Source: JBDHWG01 sp039810085 (GTDB lineage: Bacteria > Chloroflexota > Anaerolineae > Epilineales > JAHCIE01). From it: a stretch of DNA of 64,000 nt. How positions within the stretch are numbered: position 1 is the first letter of the stretch; each line of letters starts with the position of its first letter. Under the pieces are notes generated by a model. It ran no database searches and was not told the DNA's origin. It saw nothing but the letters and a program-made list of their open reading frames with translations. Positions 8,644 through 16,884 of this stretch are shown here, piece by piece. The stretch covers positions 186,001 to 250,000 of the forward strand of contig JBDHWG010000003.1 of NCBI GenBank assembly GCA_039810085.1. Reading direction: 5' to 3'. The position numbers and the translations under genes were made by a program.

Positions 8644-8766
8644 TCAACGTGGACCGGCCACGGCTTCACCCCGACCCAGACAAGCGCGTCCCGCGCACCG
8701 TACGGGAGCGGGGGCAGAAGACACGGGCATAGGCGAAAGCCAGCGACTGGAGCACAGGGTCCTCAT
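8644..8766 (-). CDS. Possible argC leader peptide (40 aa)
   Basis: An ATG-started frame of 40 codons lies wholly inside the argC leader. Six codons are arginine (2, 8, 23, 27, 32, 40), and the antiterminator strand TGTCTGGG falls on codons 29-31, just after CGG23 and CGC27. This would suit ribosome-stalling attenuation by low charged tRNA-Arg. Arginine codons are common in any GC-rich frame and no good ribosome site is seen, so it is a hypothesis. Confidence 0.3.
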   Translation of the reverse strand: MRTLCSSRWLSPMPVSSAPAPVRCAGRACLGRGEAVAGPR

Positions 8767-8792
8767 GATTGCAACGCCGATAACGTGTTTCT

Positions 8793-8821
8793 AATATATC
8801 ATGCTTTAGAGGCCATGTCAA
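8793..8821 (-). promoter_or_regulatory. Sigma-70 promoter of the arg operon
   Basis: On the minus strand TTGACA (8821-8816), exactly 17 bp, then TATATT (8798-8793). Transcription would begin near 8786, about 215 nt before argC. Confidence 0.85.
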
Positions 8822-8872
8822 AGATTTTGGCCGCCGATTTCACGCCGCAGGTCAAATTGGGCGTGTTTGGTG

Positions 8873-8878
8873 TATAAT
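8873..8878 (+). promoter_or_regulatory. -10 box upstream of the M20 amidohydrolase
   Basis: TATAAT preceded directly by TG; no good -35 at the normal distance. Divergent from the arg promoter. Confidence 0.4.
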
Positions 8879-8930
8879 CAAGCCCTGGGTTTCCCGTCGG
8901 CTGTCTTGAATTATCCTGGAGGAAAGTCTC

Positions 8931-10136
8931 GTGCTGAGTATTGACCAGCGCCTCGACGAGCGTCTGCTCGCCGCCATCGACGAGCAGCGCCCACTCATCT
9001 TCGAAATCTCCGACGCCATCCACGACCGCCCCGAGTTGCAGTTCAAGGAAGTGTTCGCGTCGGACCTCCTGACGCGCACCTTTGAAGACCTGGGCTTCAA
9101 GGTGACGCGCGGCGTGTCCGGCATGCCAACCGCGTTCACCGCCGAGCTGGATAGCGGCAAGCCCGGCCCGACCGTCGCCTTCCTCGCCGAGTACGACGCC
9201 CTGCCCAACCTGGGCCACGGCTGCGGCCACAACCTCATCGCCGCTTCGACCGTCGCGGGCGGCATCGGGATGAAGGCCATCCTTGAGGAGACCGGCGGCA
9301 AGCTCATCATCTTCGGCACGCCGGCCGAGGAGGGCGGCGGCGGCAAGATTCCGATGGTGAAGGACGCCCTGTTCGAGAAAGTGGACGCGGTGATGATGGT
9401 ACACCACGGCGGCGACGAGACCAGCGTCCCCACCGAGGAAGGCACCGGCCGCTGCCTGGCCGTCTCCCACCGCCGCTACGAGTTCTTCGGCAAGACGGCC
9501 CACGCCGCTGCCGACCCGTGGAACGGCGCGAACGCGCTCAACGCCGTCATCCACCTGTTCCTGGGCATCGACTCGCTGCGTCAGCACATCCACGACGACG
9601 TGCGCATCCACGGCATCATCAGTCACGGCGGCGACGCGCCCAACGTGACGCCACACTACACGTCGGCGGAGATTCTCGTGCGCGCGCCGGAGGCCGCTCG
9701 CGTCATCGAGGTGAGCGGCAAGGTGGACCGTATCGCCGAGGCGGCAGCGATGATGACGGAGACGACGACGAAGATTAGCGAGACCGGCGACATGTACTAC
9801 GACATGCGCCCGAACTATGCCCTGGGGCGGCGCTACGCCGAAAACCTCAAGCGCATGGGCCTCGCGCTCCGCCAGCGCGAGCCAGGCGTGGGCATGTACT
9901 CGACGGACTTCGGCAACGTGAGCTACGCCGCGCCCTCGTCCGGCTGCCAATTCGCCATCAGCAACGAGCCGATCCCCGGCCACTCGCCCCAGGTCGTCGC
10001 CTGCTCGGCGTCGGACATGGGCCGCGAGAACATGCTGCGGGCGGCAAAAGCGATGGCCCTGACGGCGCTGGAAGTGCTGACTGATCCGGCGCTCGCTCAG
10101 GCCGCCCGCGACGAGTTCAACGCGTCGAAGGCATGA
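8931..10136 (+). CDS. M20-family amidohydrolase (AbgB/IAA-amino-acid hydrolase type)
   Basis: A metal-dependent amidase/peptidase of 401 residues. Seen are AEYDALPNLGHGCGHNL (metal-site block near 83-98), GTPAEEGGGGK near 124 with the general-base glutamate, VMMVHHG, and a lid-domain segment around 180-290. The HGCGHN form is typical of the AbgB/HipO branch, which hydrolyses N-acyl or aminobenzoyl amino acids. The GTG start is chosen because GGAGGA lies seven bases upstream. It is divergent from the arg operon, so removal of acyl groups in amino-acid metabolism is plausible, though the substrate is not visible. The last bases overlap the next small gene. Confidence 0.9.
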   Translation: MLSIDQRLDERLLAAIDEQRPLIFEISDAIHDRPELQFKEVFASDLLTRTFEDLGFKVTRGVSGMPTAFTAELDSGKPGPTVAFLAEYDALPNLGHGCGHNLIAASTVAGGIGMKAILEETGGKLIIFGTPAEEGGGGKIPMVKDALFEKVDAVMMVHHGGDETSVPTEEGTGRCLAVSHRRYEFFGKTAHAAADPWNGANALNAVIHLFLGIDSLRQHIHDDVRIHGIISHGGDAPNVTPHYTSAEILVRAPEAARVIEVSGKVDRIAEAAAMMTETTTKISETGDMYYDMRPNYALGRRYAENLKRMGLALRQREPGVGMYSTDFGNVSYAAPSSGCQFAISNEPIPGHSPQVVACSASDMGRENMLRAAKAMALTALEVLTDPALAQAARDEFNASKA

Positions 10137-10327
10137 GCCAAAGCGTGGGGGAGCGGCCGCCACTGCCGCCGCCACCAACTGGCCGCGACACCCGCATCCT
10201 GGCGGAGTACATCCGCGCTGCGCTCGACCTGGGCTACACGTTGGAAGAGATCCGCGCTGCGTACCCGCGCCTGACGACAGACCAGCTCTACCTGGCCTAT
10301 CGTCAGGCGCTCAGAATGCGAAAGTAA
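10133..10327 (+). CDS. Small DUF433-like helix protein
   Basis: 64 residues with a proline-rich start and then TRILAEYIRAALDLGYTLEEIRAAYPRLT, resembling the helix-turn-helix part of DUF433 antitoxin-like proteins (G-x-S-x-E-E-I-x-x-x-Y-P-x-L-T). The ATG overlaps the stop of the amidohydrolase by four bases. No partner toxin is adjacent, so a DNA-binding accessory role is only a guess. Confidence 0.6.
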   Translation: MSQSVGERPPLPPPPTGRDTRILAEYIRAALDLGYTLEEIRAAYPRLTTDQLYLAYRQALRMRK

Positions 10328-10340
10328 CGGGGGAGAAGGC

Positions 10341-11207
10341 ATGAACCGTTCTGGACCGCCGATGTGGATGTGGATACTGGTGGTCGTGCTGGCGTTAGTC
10401 ATCATCGGCCTGGTATTCTTGCTGTTGAGGAAGCCCTCGACGACAACGACCCAAGCGCCGCCCACCGCTGTCGCCGGTAAGGTTGCGACATCAACGCCCT
10501 CGGCGGCCGGCAAGGCCGCGCCGACAGCCACGCCGGCCACGCAGGCCAGGGCCACAGCGACAGTGGCAACTCAGGGCGGCTTCCCCGTGCTGGCGACCAA
10601 GCCGAAGGCCCACGTGGTGGCATTCCAGGACTGCCCGCCGGATGGCGACGACAACTCCACGGGGTTGAACCAGCTCAAGAACCGCGACGACAACGCCGCA
10701 ACATACTACCCGGTCGACTTCGACACGTACCTGCACCTGCCCACGCCAGACGGCGTGGGCCGCAAGCAGCGCAAGAACTTCACCGCCGCGCAGACGACGG
10801 CCGTCGAGAAGTATGAGGGCGTACCCGTCGTCGTGGAGGGCTACCTGGCCGGGGCCAGGCAGGAAGGCCCGGAGTCCACGAACTGCCACGGCAGCGACCC
10901 GAGCATGGAGGACTACCACGTCTGGTTCACCAAAGGCCCCAACGGCGACCGGGCTCAGTCCGTCGTGGTCGAGGTCACGCCGCGCATCCACGCCCAGCAT
11001 CCGGCGTGGACGACGGCGCTGCTGGGCCAGATCGTGAAGAACGACAACAAGGTACGCATCAGCGGCTGGTCGATGCTCGACCAGGAGCACCCTGAGCAGC
11101 TCGACCAGACGCGCGGGACGCTGTGGGAGATCCACCCCATCATGCAGATCGAGGTGCAGGACGGGGGCAAGTGGATGACCCTGGACGACTACGCCAAGAA
11201 GAAGTAG
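10341..11207 (+). CDS. Membrane-anchored conserved protein with low-complexity linker
   Basis: 288 residues. One membrane span lies at 8-29, followed by a Thr/Ala/Pro linker (about 33-78), then a globular domain (about 85-285) outside the membrane. The domain contains VVVEGYLAG, a cysteine and histidines in NCHGSDPSMEDYHVWF, SVVVEVTPRIHAQHP and VRISGWSMLDQEHPEQ..RGTLWEIHP, an OB-fold-like pattern I have seen in uncharacterised proteins. A good ribosome site (GGGGGAGAAGG) precedes the ATG. Function unknown; probably surface exposed. Confidence 0.7.
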   Translation: MNRSGPPMWMWILVVVLALVIIGLVFLLLRKPSTTTTQAPPTAVAGKVATSTPSAAGKAAPTATPATQARATATVATQGGFPVLATKPKAHVVAFQDCPPDGDDNSTGLNQLKNRDDNAATYYPVDFDTYLHLPTPDGVGRKQRKNFTAAQTTAVEKYEGVPVVVEGYLAGARQEGPESTNCHGSDPSMEDYHVWFTKGPNGDRAQSVVVEVTPRIHAQHPAWTTALLGQIVKNDNKVRISGWSMLDQEHPEQLDQTRGTLWEIHPIMQIEVQDGGKWMTLDDYAKKK

Positions 11208-11215
11208 GAGGCGGC

Positions 11216-11725
11216 ATGAAGAAGGCGGCGCAGCTCCAGGTGACGCTGACCATGGACGGCCCGACGCAGGCGACGGCCTCGCCGCAGGCTGTCATGGCGA
11301 CGCTCCAGAATATGCTCTCCCAGGTCGCCGGCAAGTACCCGGCCATCACTGTCACGGTCAAGAGCATCAAGAAGGAGGGCAGCCCGACGAGCGCTGCGCC
11401 AGCGGGCACGCCCAACGCGCCTCAGACGGGCAGCGCCAGGCCAACCGCGCCGGCTCGCCAGGCGAAGGCGACAGGCAAAGCCGCCAAGCTCACGCCGAGC
11501 AAGACCGCCAAGAGCACGCCGTCGCCTCTCCACCTCCGTCTGTGGGTCGCCGGGGAAGACGAGCCAGCACACAACTTCGCGGCGTCGTCGATTCAGGCGG
11601 TCCAGGACATGCTCTCCCAAGTGCAGGCGCAGACGGCGCCGGTGAAGATCAAGGTGCAGAGCGTGGAAGAGGACGCGAATTACGACGACGAGGATGACTG
11701 GATTGCGTCCGACACGGGCGCGTGA
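11216..11725 (+). CDS. Unknown protein with duplicated domain and Lys/Ala/Thr linker
   Basis: 169 residues made of two similar ~45-residue halves, LQVTLTMDGPTQA..NMLSQV..ITVTVKSIKKE and LHLRLWVAGEDEP..DMLSQV..VKIKVQSVEED, separated by a basic Ala/Thr/Pro/Lys linker (about 55-103), and ending in an acidic tail. Each half looks like beta-alpha-beta with the helix carrying the shared DMLSQV/NMLSQV. The real start is ATG 11216, eight bases after the previous stop with AGGAGG upstream; a longer upstream frame exists but overlaps the previous gene. I do not recognise the family. Confidence 0.65.
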   Translation: MKKAAQLQVTLTMDGPTQATASPQAVMATLQNMLSQVAGKYPAITVTVKSIKKEGSPTSAAPAGTPNAPQTGSARPTAPARQAKATGKAAKLTPSKTAKSTPSPLHLRLWVAGEDEPAHNFAASSIQAVQDMLSQVQAQTAPVKIKVQSVEEDANYDDEDDWIASDTGA

Positions 11726-11738
11726 CCGAGGAAACTGG

Positions 11739-13649
11739 ATGGTGAACCCTGGTCTGCGGCGGCTCATCCTGGCCGCCCTTGTTTTGCTTGCCTTCGCTGT
11801 GCGAGCGTTCCAACTGCATACGCCGACCCTCGCGTGGGACGAAGGCTGGAGCGTCGCCCTGAGCCAGCTTCCCCTCGGCGACCTGTTCAACATCACCGCC
11901 TACGACGTCCACCCGCCGGGCTACTACCTTCTGCTGCGCGCGTGGCTCACGCTGGGGCGGCCGGAGTACGTCATCCGCTACCTGTCGCTCATCGCGGGCG
12001 TCGTCTCCGTCCCCCTCGCCTACCAGGCGGGGCGCGCCTGGCTGCGCCGCGGCCCCCATGCCGACCTCGTTGGGCTGCTGGCCGCCGCGTACGTCGCCCT
12101 CGCGCCGCTGCTTATCTACTACTCCCAGGTCGCCCGCATGTACGCCCTGTGCGTCGTCGGCGTCCTGTTGGCCGTGTGGGGCCTGCTCGATAGCCTCGAT
12201 TCGGCGCGGCCGGCGCGCCCCATCGCCCTGCTCGGCTGGGTCGTGGGCGCGCTGCTGGCGCTGTACTCGTTCTACTACAGCGCCCTGGCGATTGCGGCCC
12301 TGGTGGTGTACGCCGTCCTGGTCGGTCTGCCGCTGGCGCGCTCCACGCTTGGACGGCGGGCGCTGCGGCGGATTGCCCTCGCGTCGGTAGCGATTGTCGC
12401 GCTGTACCTACCCTGGGTGCTCTACGCAGTCGGCCCCGTGCTCCAACGTGTGACGACTCACGAGAACGACCGACTCACCCTGGGCGAGCTGCAGCGGCTG
12501 GTCCTGGAGGCCATCTTCAACGTCATCTTCGCCTACGAGGCAGGCTGGATTGTCGTCTGGGTGCTGGCGATTGTCGTCGCCGCCGGTTTCGTCCTGAGCC
12601 TGAGCCGCCGCACTGCCAACGACCTCTCGCCCATTCATCTGTTTCTTCCCGCCTTCGCCATCGTCCTGACCGTCGGCGGGGTCATCGTCGGCACGCAGGC
12701 GCACATGTTCGCCGGACGCTACCTCATCGCCGCCAGCCCGTTCATTGCCCTGGCCGTCGCGTTCGCCGTGACCGTGCTCAGCGCGCGGGCCAGATGGCTC
12801 GGCGCGATGGCCGTCGTCCTGGTTGCTGTGACGACGCTCTGGCCGACGTGGGTCGGCGCGGTGTACGCCAAGGGTCTGGAGCGCACGGGCGAGTTCGACC
12901 CGACGGTGGATGTGCAATCCCTGCGCGCCATCGGCGCTCAGCCCGACGACATCGTCGTGTTCAACGTGCTCAGCCTGGCCGGTCTGTACGACGCCTATCG
13001 CGCGCCGACCGACCCGATGTGGACGTTCGCCCAGCGCTGGGACCCGGTGACCGAGGACATGCGCCGCATCGCCGACCGGCTGTCGGTTGAAACGCCGCGC
13101 TACCCCCGGGTCTGGGCGTCGCTGTACCAGGGAACCGCCGGACCGAACGCCGAGCTGAAAAGCTGGCTGGACCGCAATCTCTACCCGGCCGGTGGGACAT
13201 GGCGCGAGGACACTCTATTCGCCCTCTATCTGCCCCAGGCCAACCCGCGTGTCGATGCAGAGACAAGCGCAACATGGCCCGCTGGGCCACAACTCGAGGG
13301 CGCGACGTACACCTCGGCGGCAAAGCCGGGCGGAAACGTGACTATCGACCTCAAGTGGAAAGCCACCCGGTCGATGGACAAGAATTATGTCGTGTTTGTC
13401 CACCTCTACGACGCCAGCGGTCGCCTCGTCGCTCAGCATGACAGCCAGCCCCAGGGCGGCAGCCGCCCCACGTCCACCTGGAGCGCGACGCGCAGCGTTC
13501 CTGACTTCCACGGCCTGGTGCTCCCACGCGATGCGGCCGGCCCGCTCTCGCTGCGCGTCGGCCTGTATGACCCGGCGACAGGCGTGCGGCTGCCCCTCGC
13601 CGATGGGCGCGACATGGCCGAGATGGGAACGGTGGAGGTGAGTCCGTAA
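11739..13649 (+). CDS. GT39/ArnT-like membrane glycosyltransferase with C-terminal beta domain
   Basis: 636 residues. The N-terminal part has about ten membrane spans; the first periplasmic loop carries the acidic motif LAWDEGWS used by GT39/GT83 enzymes to bind a polyprenyl-phosphate sugar donor, followed by DVHPPGYYLLLRAW, also diagnostic. After ~residue 500 a soluble beta-sandwich follows (VTIDLKWKATR..VVFVHLYDASGRLVAQHDSQP..LRVGLYDPATG). It likely transfers a sugar from a lipid carrier to a cell-surface acceptor. ATG 11739 is preferred because GAGGAA precedes it. Confidence 0.82.
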   Translation: MVNPGLRRLILAALVLLAFAVRAFQLHTPTLAWDEGWSVALSQLPLGDLFNITAYDVHPPGYYLLLRAWLTLGRPEYVIRYLSLIAGVVSVPLAYQAGRAWLRRGPHADLVGLLAAAYVALAPLLIYYSQVARMYALCVVGVLLAVWGLLDSLDSARPARPIALLGWVVGALLALYSFYYSALAIAALVVYAVLVGLPLARSTLGRRALRRIALASVAIVALYLPWVLYAVGPVLQRVTTHENDRLTLGELQRLVLEAIFNVIFAYEAGWIVVWVLAIVVAAGFVLSLSRRTANDLSPIHLFLPAFAIVLTVGGVIVGTQAHMFAGRYLIAASPFIALAVAFAVTVLSARARWLGAMAVVLVAVTTLWPTWVGAVYAKGLERTGEFDPTVDVQSLRAIGAQPDDIVVFNVLSLAGLYDAYRAPTDPMWTFAQRWDPVTEDMRRIADRLSVETPRYPRVWASLYQGTAGPNAELKSWLDRNLYPAGGTWREDTLFALYLPQANPRVDAETSATWPAGPQLEGATYTSAAKPGGNVTIDLKWKATRSMDKNYVVFVHLYDASGRLVAQHDSQPQGGSRPTSTWSATRSVPDFHGLVLPRDAAGPLSLRVGLYDPATGVRLPLADGRDMAEMGTVEVSP

Positions 13650-13732
13650 GGTCGTGTGCTGTGGGCCACTCTGGCCCGTTCTCTCTATACTTTACTGCAG
13701 ATTGCCAATTGATTCCCACAAGGAGCATCAAA

Positions 13733-14245
13733 ATGAGCGCACAAGCATCATCTGGTCAGCCCGTGGATATCCGCCTCACGATTAAGCAGGAGCAGGTCGC
13801 CCCTGGCGAAACCGTCTCGTTCACCGTCGACGTCAAGGCCAACGAGCGCATCTCCGGCATTGCCCTGGTCGCCGAGCTTGTCGGCGTCGAGGAGCTGGAC
13901 ATCTACGGCGACGAAGAGGATGAGTTCGAGGACGACATGGGCGAGGAGGAAATGGACGCGTCCATGAACGGCACCGACGTGGACGACGACGAGGAGGACT
14001 TCGAGGACGAAGGGGACGAGGAAGAGATTGCCAACGAGACGTACAGTGAGGAGATTGTCCTCACCAGTGATCTGACGATGCAGCCTGGCGAGACGCGCAC
14101 CTTCGAAGGCTCCTTCGCCCTGCCCGAGGACGCGCAGCCCACGTACAACGGCGTCCAGGCATGGCACACCTGGTGGCTCGATGCCTTCGTCGAGCTGAAC
14201 TCTGGCGACGAGGTCGGCGACAGCCAGGAAGTCTACGTGCGGTGA
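13733..14245 (+). CDS. Acidic protein of arrestin/Spo0M-like appearance
   Basis: 170 residues: a beta-rich N-terminal half (VDIRLTIKQEQVAPGETVSFTVDVKAN), then ~45 residues that are mostly Asp and Glu (about 60-105), then a second beta-rich part (EEIVLTSDLTMQPGETRTFEGSFALPEDAQPTY..WWLDAFVEL). The two-strand layout with a W-x-x-x-A-x-V-E-L ending resembles arrestin-like Spo0M proteins, but with an acidic insertion. The ATG follows AAGGAG. It overlaps the amidase by four bases, so it is co-translated with it. Function unknown. Confidence 0.6.
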   Translation: MSAQASSGQPVDIRLTIKQEQVAPGETVSFTVDVKANERISGIALVAELVGVEELDIYGDEEDEFEDDMGEEEMDASMNGTDVDDDEEDFEDEGDEEEIANETYSEEIVLTSDLTMQPGETRTFEGSFALPEDAQPTYNGVQAWHTWWLDAFVELNSGDEVGDSQEVYVR

Positions 14246-15639
14246 CCGAGCTAACGCGTCTCACTATCGAACATCTAGCGCCGCGCCTGGCTGCCGGTGA
14301 GGTGTCGCCCGTCGAAGTCACGCAGGCGTATCTCGACCGCATCGCCGCCCACAACCCGGCGCTCAACGCGTATATCCGGGTCACGCCGGACTCCGCCCTC
14401 GCCGAAGCGCGGGCGGCGGAGTCGGCCATCCGACGGGGAGAGTATCGCGGACCGCTGCACGGCATCCCCATCGCCCTGAAGGACCTGTTCGATGTCGCGG
14501 GCGTTCCCACGACAGCCGCCTCGGCGTTCTTCCTGGACAACGTTCCGAGCGAGGACGCGCCGAGCGTGACGCGGCTGCGGGCGGCCGGTGCGGTCATCCT
14601 CGGCAAGCTGAACCTGCACGAGATGGCCTTCGGCGTGTCTGGCGATAGCTCGTACTTCGGTCCCACGCGCAACCCGTGGGACCCAACACGGATGCCCGGT
14701 GGCTCGTCGGGTGGCAGCGGCGCGGCGGTCGCGGCGCGGCTATGTGCAGCAGCAACCGGCTCCGACACCGGCGGCTCGATCCGCATCCCGTCGGCGCTGT
14801 GCGGCGTCGTCGGCTTGAAGCCGACCTATGGGCGCGTGAGCAATCGCGGTGTCCTGCCCTTGTCCTATTCCCTGGACCACGTCGGCCCCATGGCGCGCTC
14901 GGTGTATGACGTGGCGGTCATGCTTCAGGCCATGAGCGGCTATGACCCCGACGACCCGGCCAGCGTCGACCAGCCGGTGCCGTCGTTTACCGCCGACCTG
15001 GAGCGCGGCGTGCGAGGGGTTACAGTCGCCCTCGACCCGCAGTACTCGCTGGTTGGAGCAACGCGCGACGTTCTTAAGGGGCTGCATGAGACTCTTGAGA
15101 GCCTGACCCGTCTCGGCGCTGAGATCGTCGAGGTGTCCCTGCCGCGTCTGGCCGAAGCGAACCGCGCCGCCCTCGACCTGCTCAACGCCGAGGCGACCGC
15201 CCTGCACGAGGAGCGCCTCAAGACTCAGCTCGACAAGTTCCAGCCCGATGTCGGCGCGCGTCACCAGCTCGGCTTCCAGGTCAGCGGCCTGGCTGTCGCC
15301 CGGGCGCTACGCGTGCGGGCCGAGCTGATGGTGGACTTCCGCCGCCTGTTCGAGACCGCCGACGTGTTCATCGCGCCCAGCTGCGCCGTCCCTGCGCCGC
15401 CCATCGGGGCGAGCGAGGTGGACATTGACGGGCAGACCGTCGGTGCGCGCGAAGCCATCGCTCGCTACACCCGCCCGTTCAACCTGGCCGGGCTGCCCGC
15501 CCTCGCCATCCCCAGCGGCTTCACCGCCGATGGCCTGCCGGTCGGCGTCCAGCTCGTCGGCGCGTGGTGGGAGGAAGCGACGCTGCTGCGCATCGGCCGC
15601 GCGCTCGAAGGCACGCGCCCCTGGCCGACACCGGATTAA
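14242..15639 (+). CDS. Amidase-signature family enzyme (GatA-like)
   Basis: 465 residues with the amidase catalytic triad: Lys in IALKDLFD, cis-Ser in GGSSGGSGAAVAA and nucleophile Ser in SDTGGSIRIPS, followed by GVVGLKPTYGRVS. The family includes GatA of the tRNA amidotransferase and free amidases; a lone copy without gatB or gatC nearby and with an aminotransferase and a peptidase behind it points to a free amidase, but GatA cannot be excluded. The GTG start overlaps the previous stop (GTGA). The next gene starts on its stop codon (TAATG). Confidence 0.85.
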   Translation: MTELTRLTIEHLAPRLAAGEVSPVEVTQAYLDRIAAHNPALNAYIRVTPDSALAEARAAESAIRRGEYRGPLHGIPIALKDLFDVAGVPTTAASAFFLDNVPSEDAPSVTRLRAAGAVILGKLNLHEMAFGVSGDSSYFGPTRNPWDPTRMPGGSSGGSGAAVAARLCAAATGSDTGGSIRIPSALCGVVGLKPTYGRVSNRGVLPLSYSLDHVGPMARSVYDVAVMLQAMSGYDPDDPASVDQPVPSFTADLERGVRGVTVALDPQYSLVGATRDVLKGLHETLESLTRLGAEIVEVSLPRLAEANRAALDLLNAEATALHEERLKTQLDKFQPDVGARHQLGFQVSGLAVARALRVRAELMVDFRRLFETADVFIAPSCAVPAPPIGASEVDIDGQTVGAREAIARYTRPFNLAGLPALAIPSGFTADGLPVGVQLVGAWWEEATLLRIGRALEGTRPWPTPD

Positions 15640-16844
15640 TGCCCATGACAGACGCCGTGTCTCCCCTCGCTCACCGCCTGACCGGCGCGAGCACATCCAT
15701 TTTTTCGGAGATGAGCGCCCTGGCAATGCAGTACGGCTCGGTCAACCTGGGCCAGGGCTTTCCCGACTTCCCCGGCCCGCCCTGGGTCAAAGCATCGGCC
15801 CAGGGTGCAATCGACGCCGACGTCAACCAGTACGCCATCTCCCACGGCGCGCCCGCCCTGCGCACCGCCCTGGCCCGCCACTACAGTGGATCCCTGGGAC
15901 GGACGCTCGATCCGGAGCGCGACATCGTCGTCACGTCGGGCGCGACGGAGGCCGTGTTCGCGTCGTGCCTGGGTCTCATCAACCCGGGCGACGAGGCCAT
16001 CGTCTTCGAGCCATTCTACGACTCCTACGTGCCGTCGGTGACGTTCGCCGGCGGTGTGCCGCGCTTCGTGCCGCTGCGCCAGCCCGATAAGACCCACGCC
16101 GACTGGTGGTTCGACGCGGACGAGTTGGCCGATGCGTTCGGGCCGCGCACGCGCCTGATTCTGCTCAATACGCCCCACAACCCGACCGGCAAGGTCTTCA
16201 CCCGCGACGAGCTAGAGTTCATCGCCCACCTGTGCCACAAGTGGAACACGCTTGTGCTGAGCGATGAGGTCTACGAGGCCATCACCTTCGACGGCGCGCA
16301 GCACATCTCCATCGCCACGCTGCCGAGCATGTGGGAGCGCACCCTGACCATCTCCAGTTCGGGCAAGACGTTCAGCCTGACCGGCTGGAAAATCGGTTGG
16401 GTCATCGCCCCGCCCGCGCTGAACGCTGCGACCCGCGCGACGCACCAGTTCATCGTCTTTTGCTCAGCTGCGCCACTCCAGCTCGGCATCGCCGCTGCGT
16501 TCGAGCACGCCGCCGCCCAGGGCTACTACGCCACCCTGCGCGCCGAGTACGCCGCGCGGCGCGACATCCTACTGGCGGCGCTGCACGAGGCGGGCCTGCC
16601 GGCGTTTACGCCGCGCGGGACGTATTTCGCCCTGGCCGACATTCGCGGGCTGGGCTACCCCGACGACATTGCTTTCTGCCACAGCCTCACCATCCAGGCG
16701 GGCGTCACCGCCATCCCCCCCAGCGTCTTCTACTCCGAGGCGCACCGCCATCTCGGCCGCGGCCTGGCCCGCTTCGCCTTCTGCAAGAAAAAGGAAACGC
16801 TGGAGGTGGCCGCCCAGCGCCTCCGCGCCTGGGCGAAGAAGTAG
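15639..16844 (+). CDS. Class I/II PLP aminotransferase (kynurenine/methionine type)
   Basis: 401 residues. Fold-type I aminotransferase with VNLGQGFPDFPGP at the N-terminus, which is typical of kynurenine/glutamine transaminase K and YbdL-like methionine aminotransferases, then TSGATEAVFA, LNTPHNPTGKV, LSDEVYE, the PLP lysine in SSSGKTFSLTGWKIGW, and the phosphate-binding R in ARFAFCK. The ATG overlaps the amidase stop; a second ATG at 15645 is also possible. Together with the amidase this could process glutamine-like or omega-amide compounds, an inference from adjacency. Confidence 0.88.
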   Translation: MPMTDAVSPLAHRLTGASTSIFSEMSALAMQYGSVNLGQGFPDFPGPPWVKASAQGAIDADVNQYAISHGAPALRTALARHYSGSLGRTLDPERDIVVTSGATEAVFASCLGLINPGDEAIVFEPFYDSYVPSVTFAGGVPRFVPLRQPDKTHADWWFDADELADAFGPRTRLILLNTPHNPTGKVFTRDELEFIAHLCHKWNTLVLSDEVYEAITFDGAQHISIATLPSMWERTLTISSSGKTFSLTGWKIGWVIAPPALNAATRATHQFIVFCSAAPLQLGIAAAFEHAAAQGYYATLRAEYAARRDILLAALHEAGLPAFTPRGTYFALADIRGLGYPDDIAFCHSLTIQAGVTAIPPSVFYSEAHRHLGRGLARFAFCKKKETLEVAAQRLRAWAKK

Positions 16845-16884
16845 ACAATTTGCATTTCCAACTTTAATCCCAAGCGAGGAAGCC

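Noticed and set aside
8580..8790. T-box riboswitch in the argC leader
   Set aside because: The segment GGGGTGAAGCCGTGG only partly resembles the T-box sequence and lacks the UGGN bulge that pairs with the tRNA end; a different attenuator fits better.
8799..10178. 459-residue open frame antisense to the M20 amidohydrolase
   Set aside because: Shadow frame of GC-rich coding DNA; the + strand protein has full family motifs and a ribosome site.
14242..15639. GatA subunit of tRNA amidotransferase
   Set aside because: Not excluded, but no gatB or gatC nearby and the neighbours are catabolic, so only the amidase family is called.
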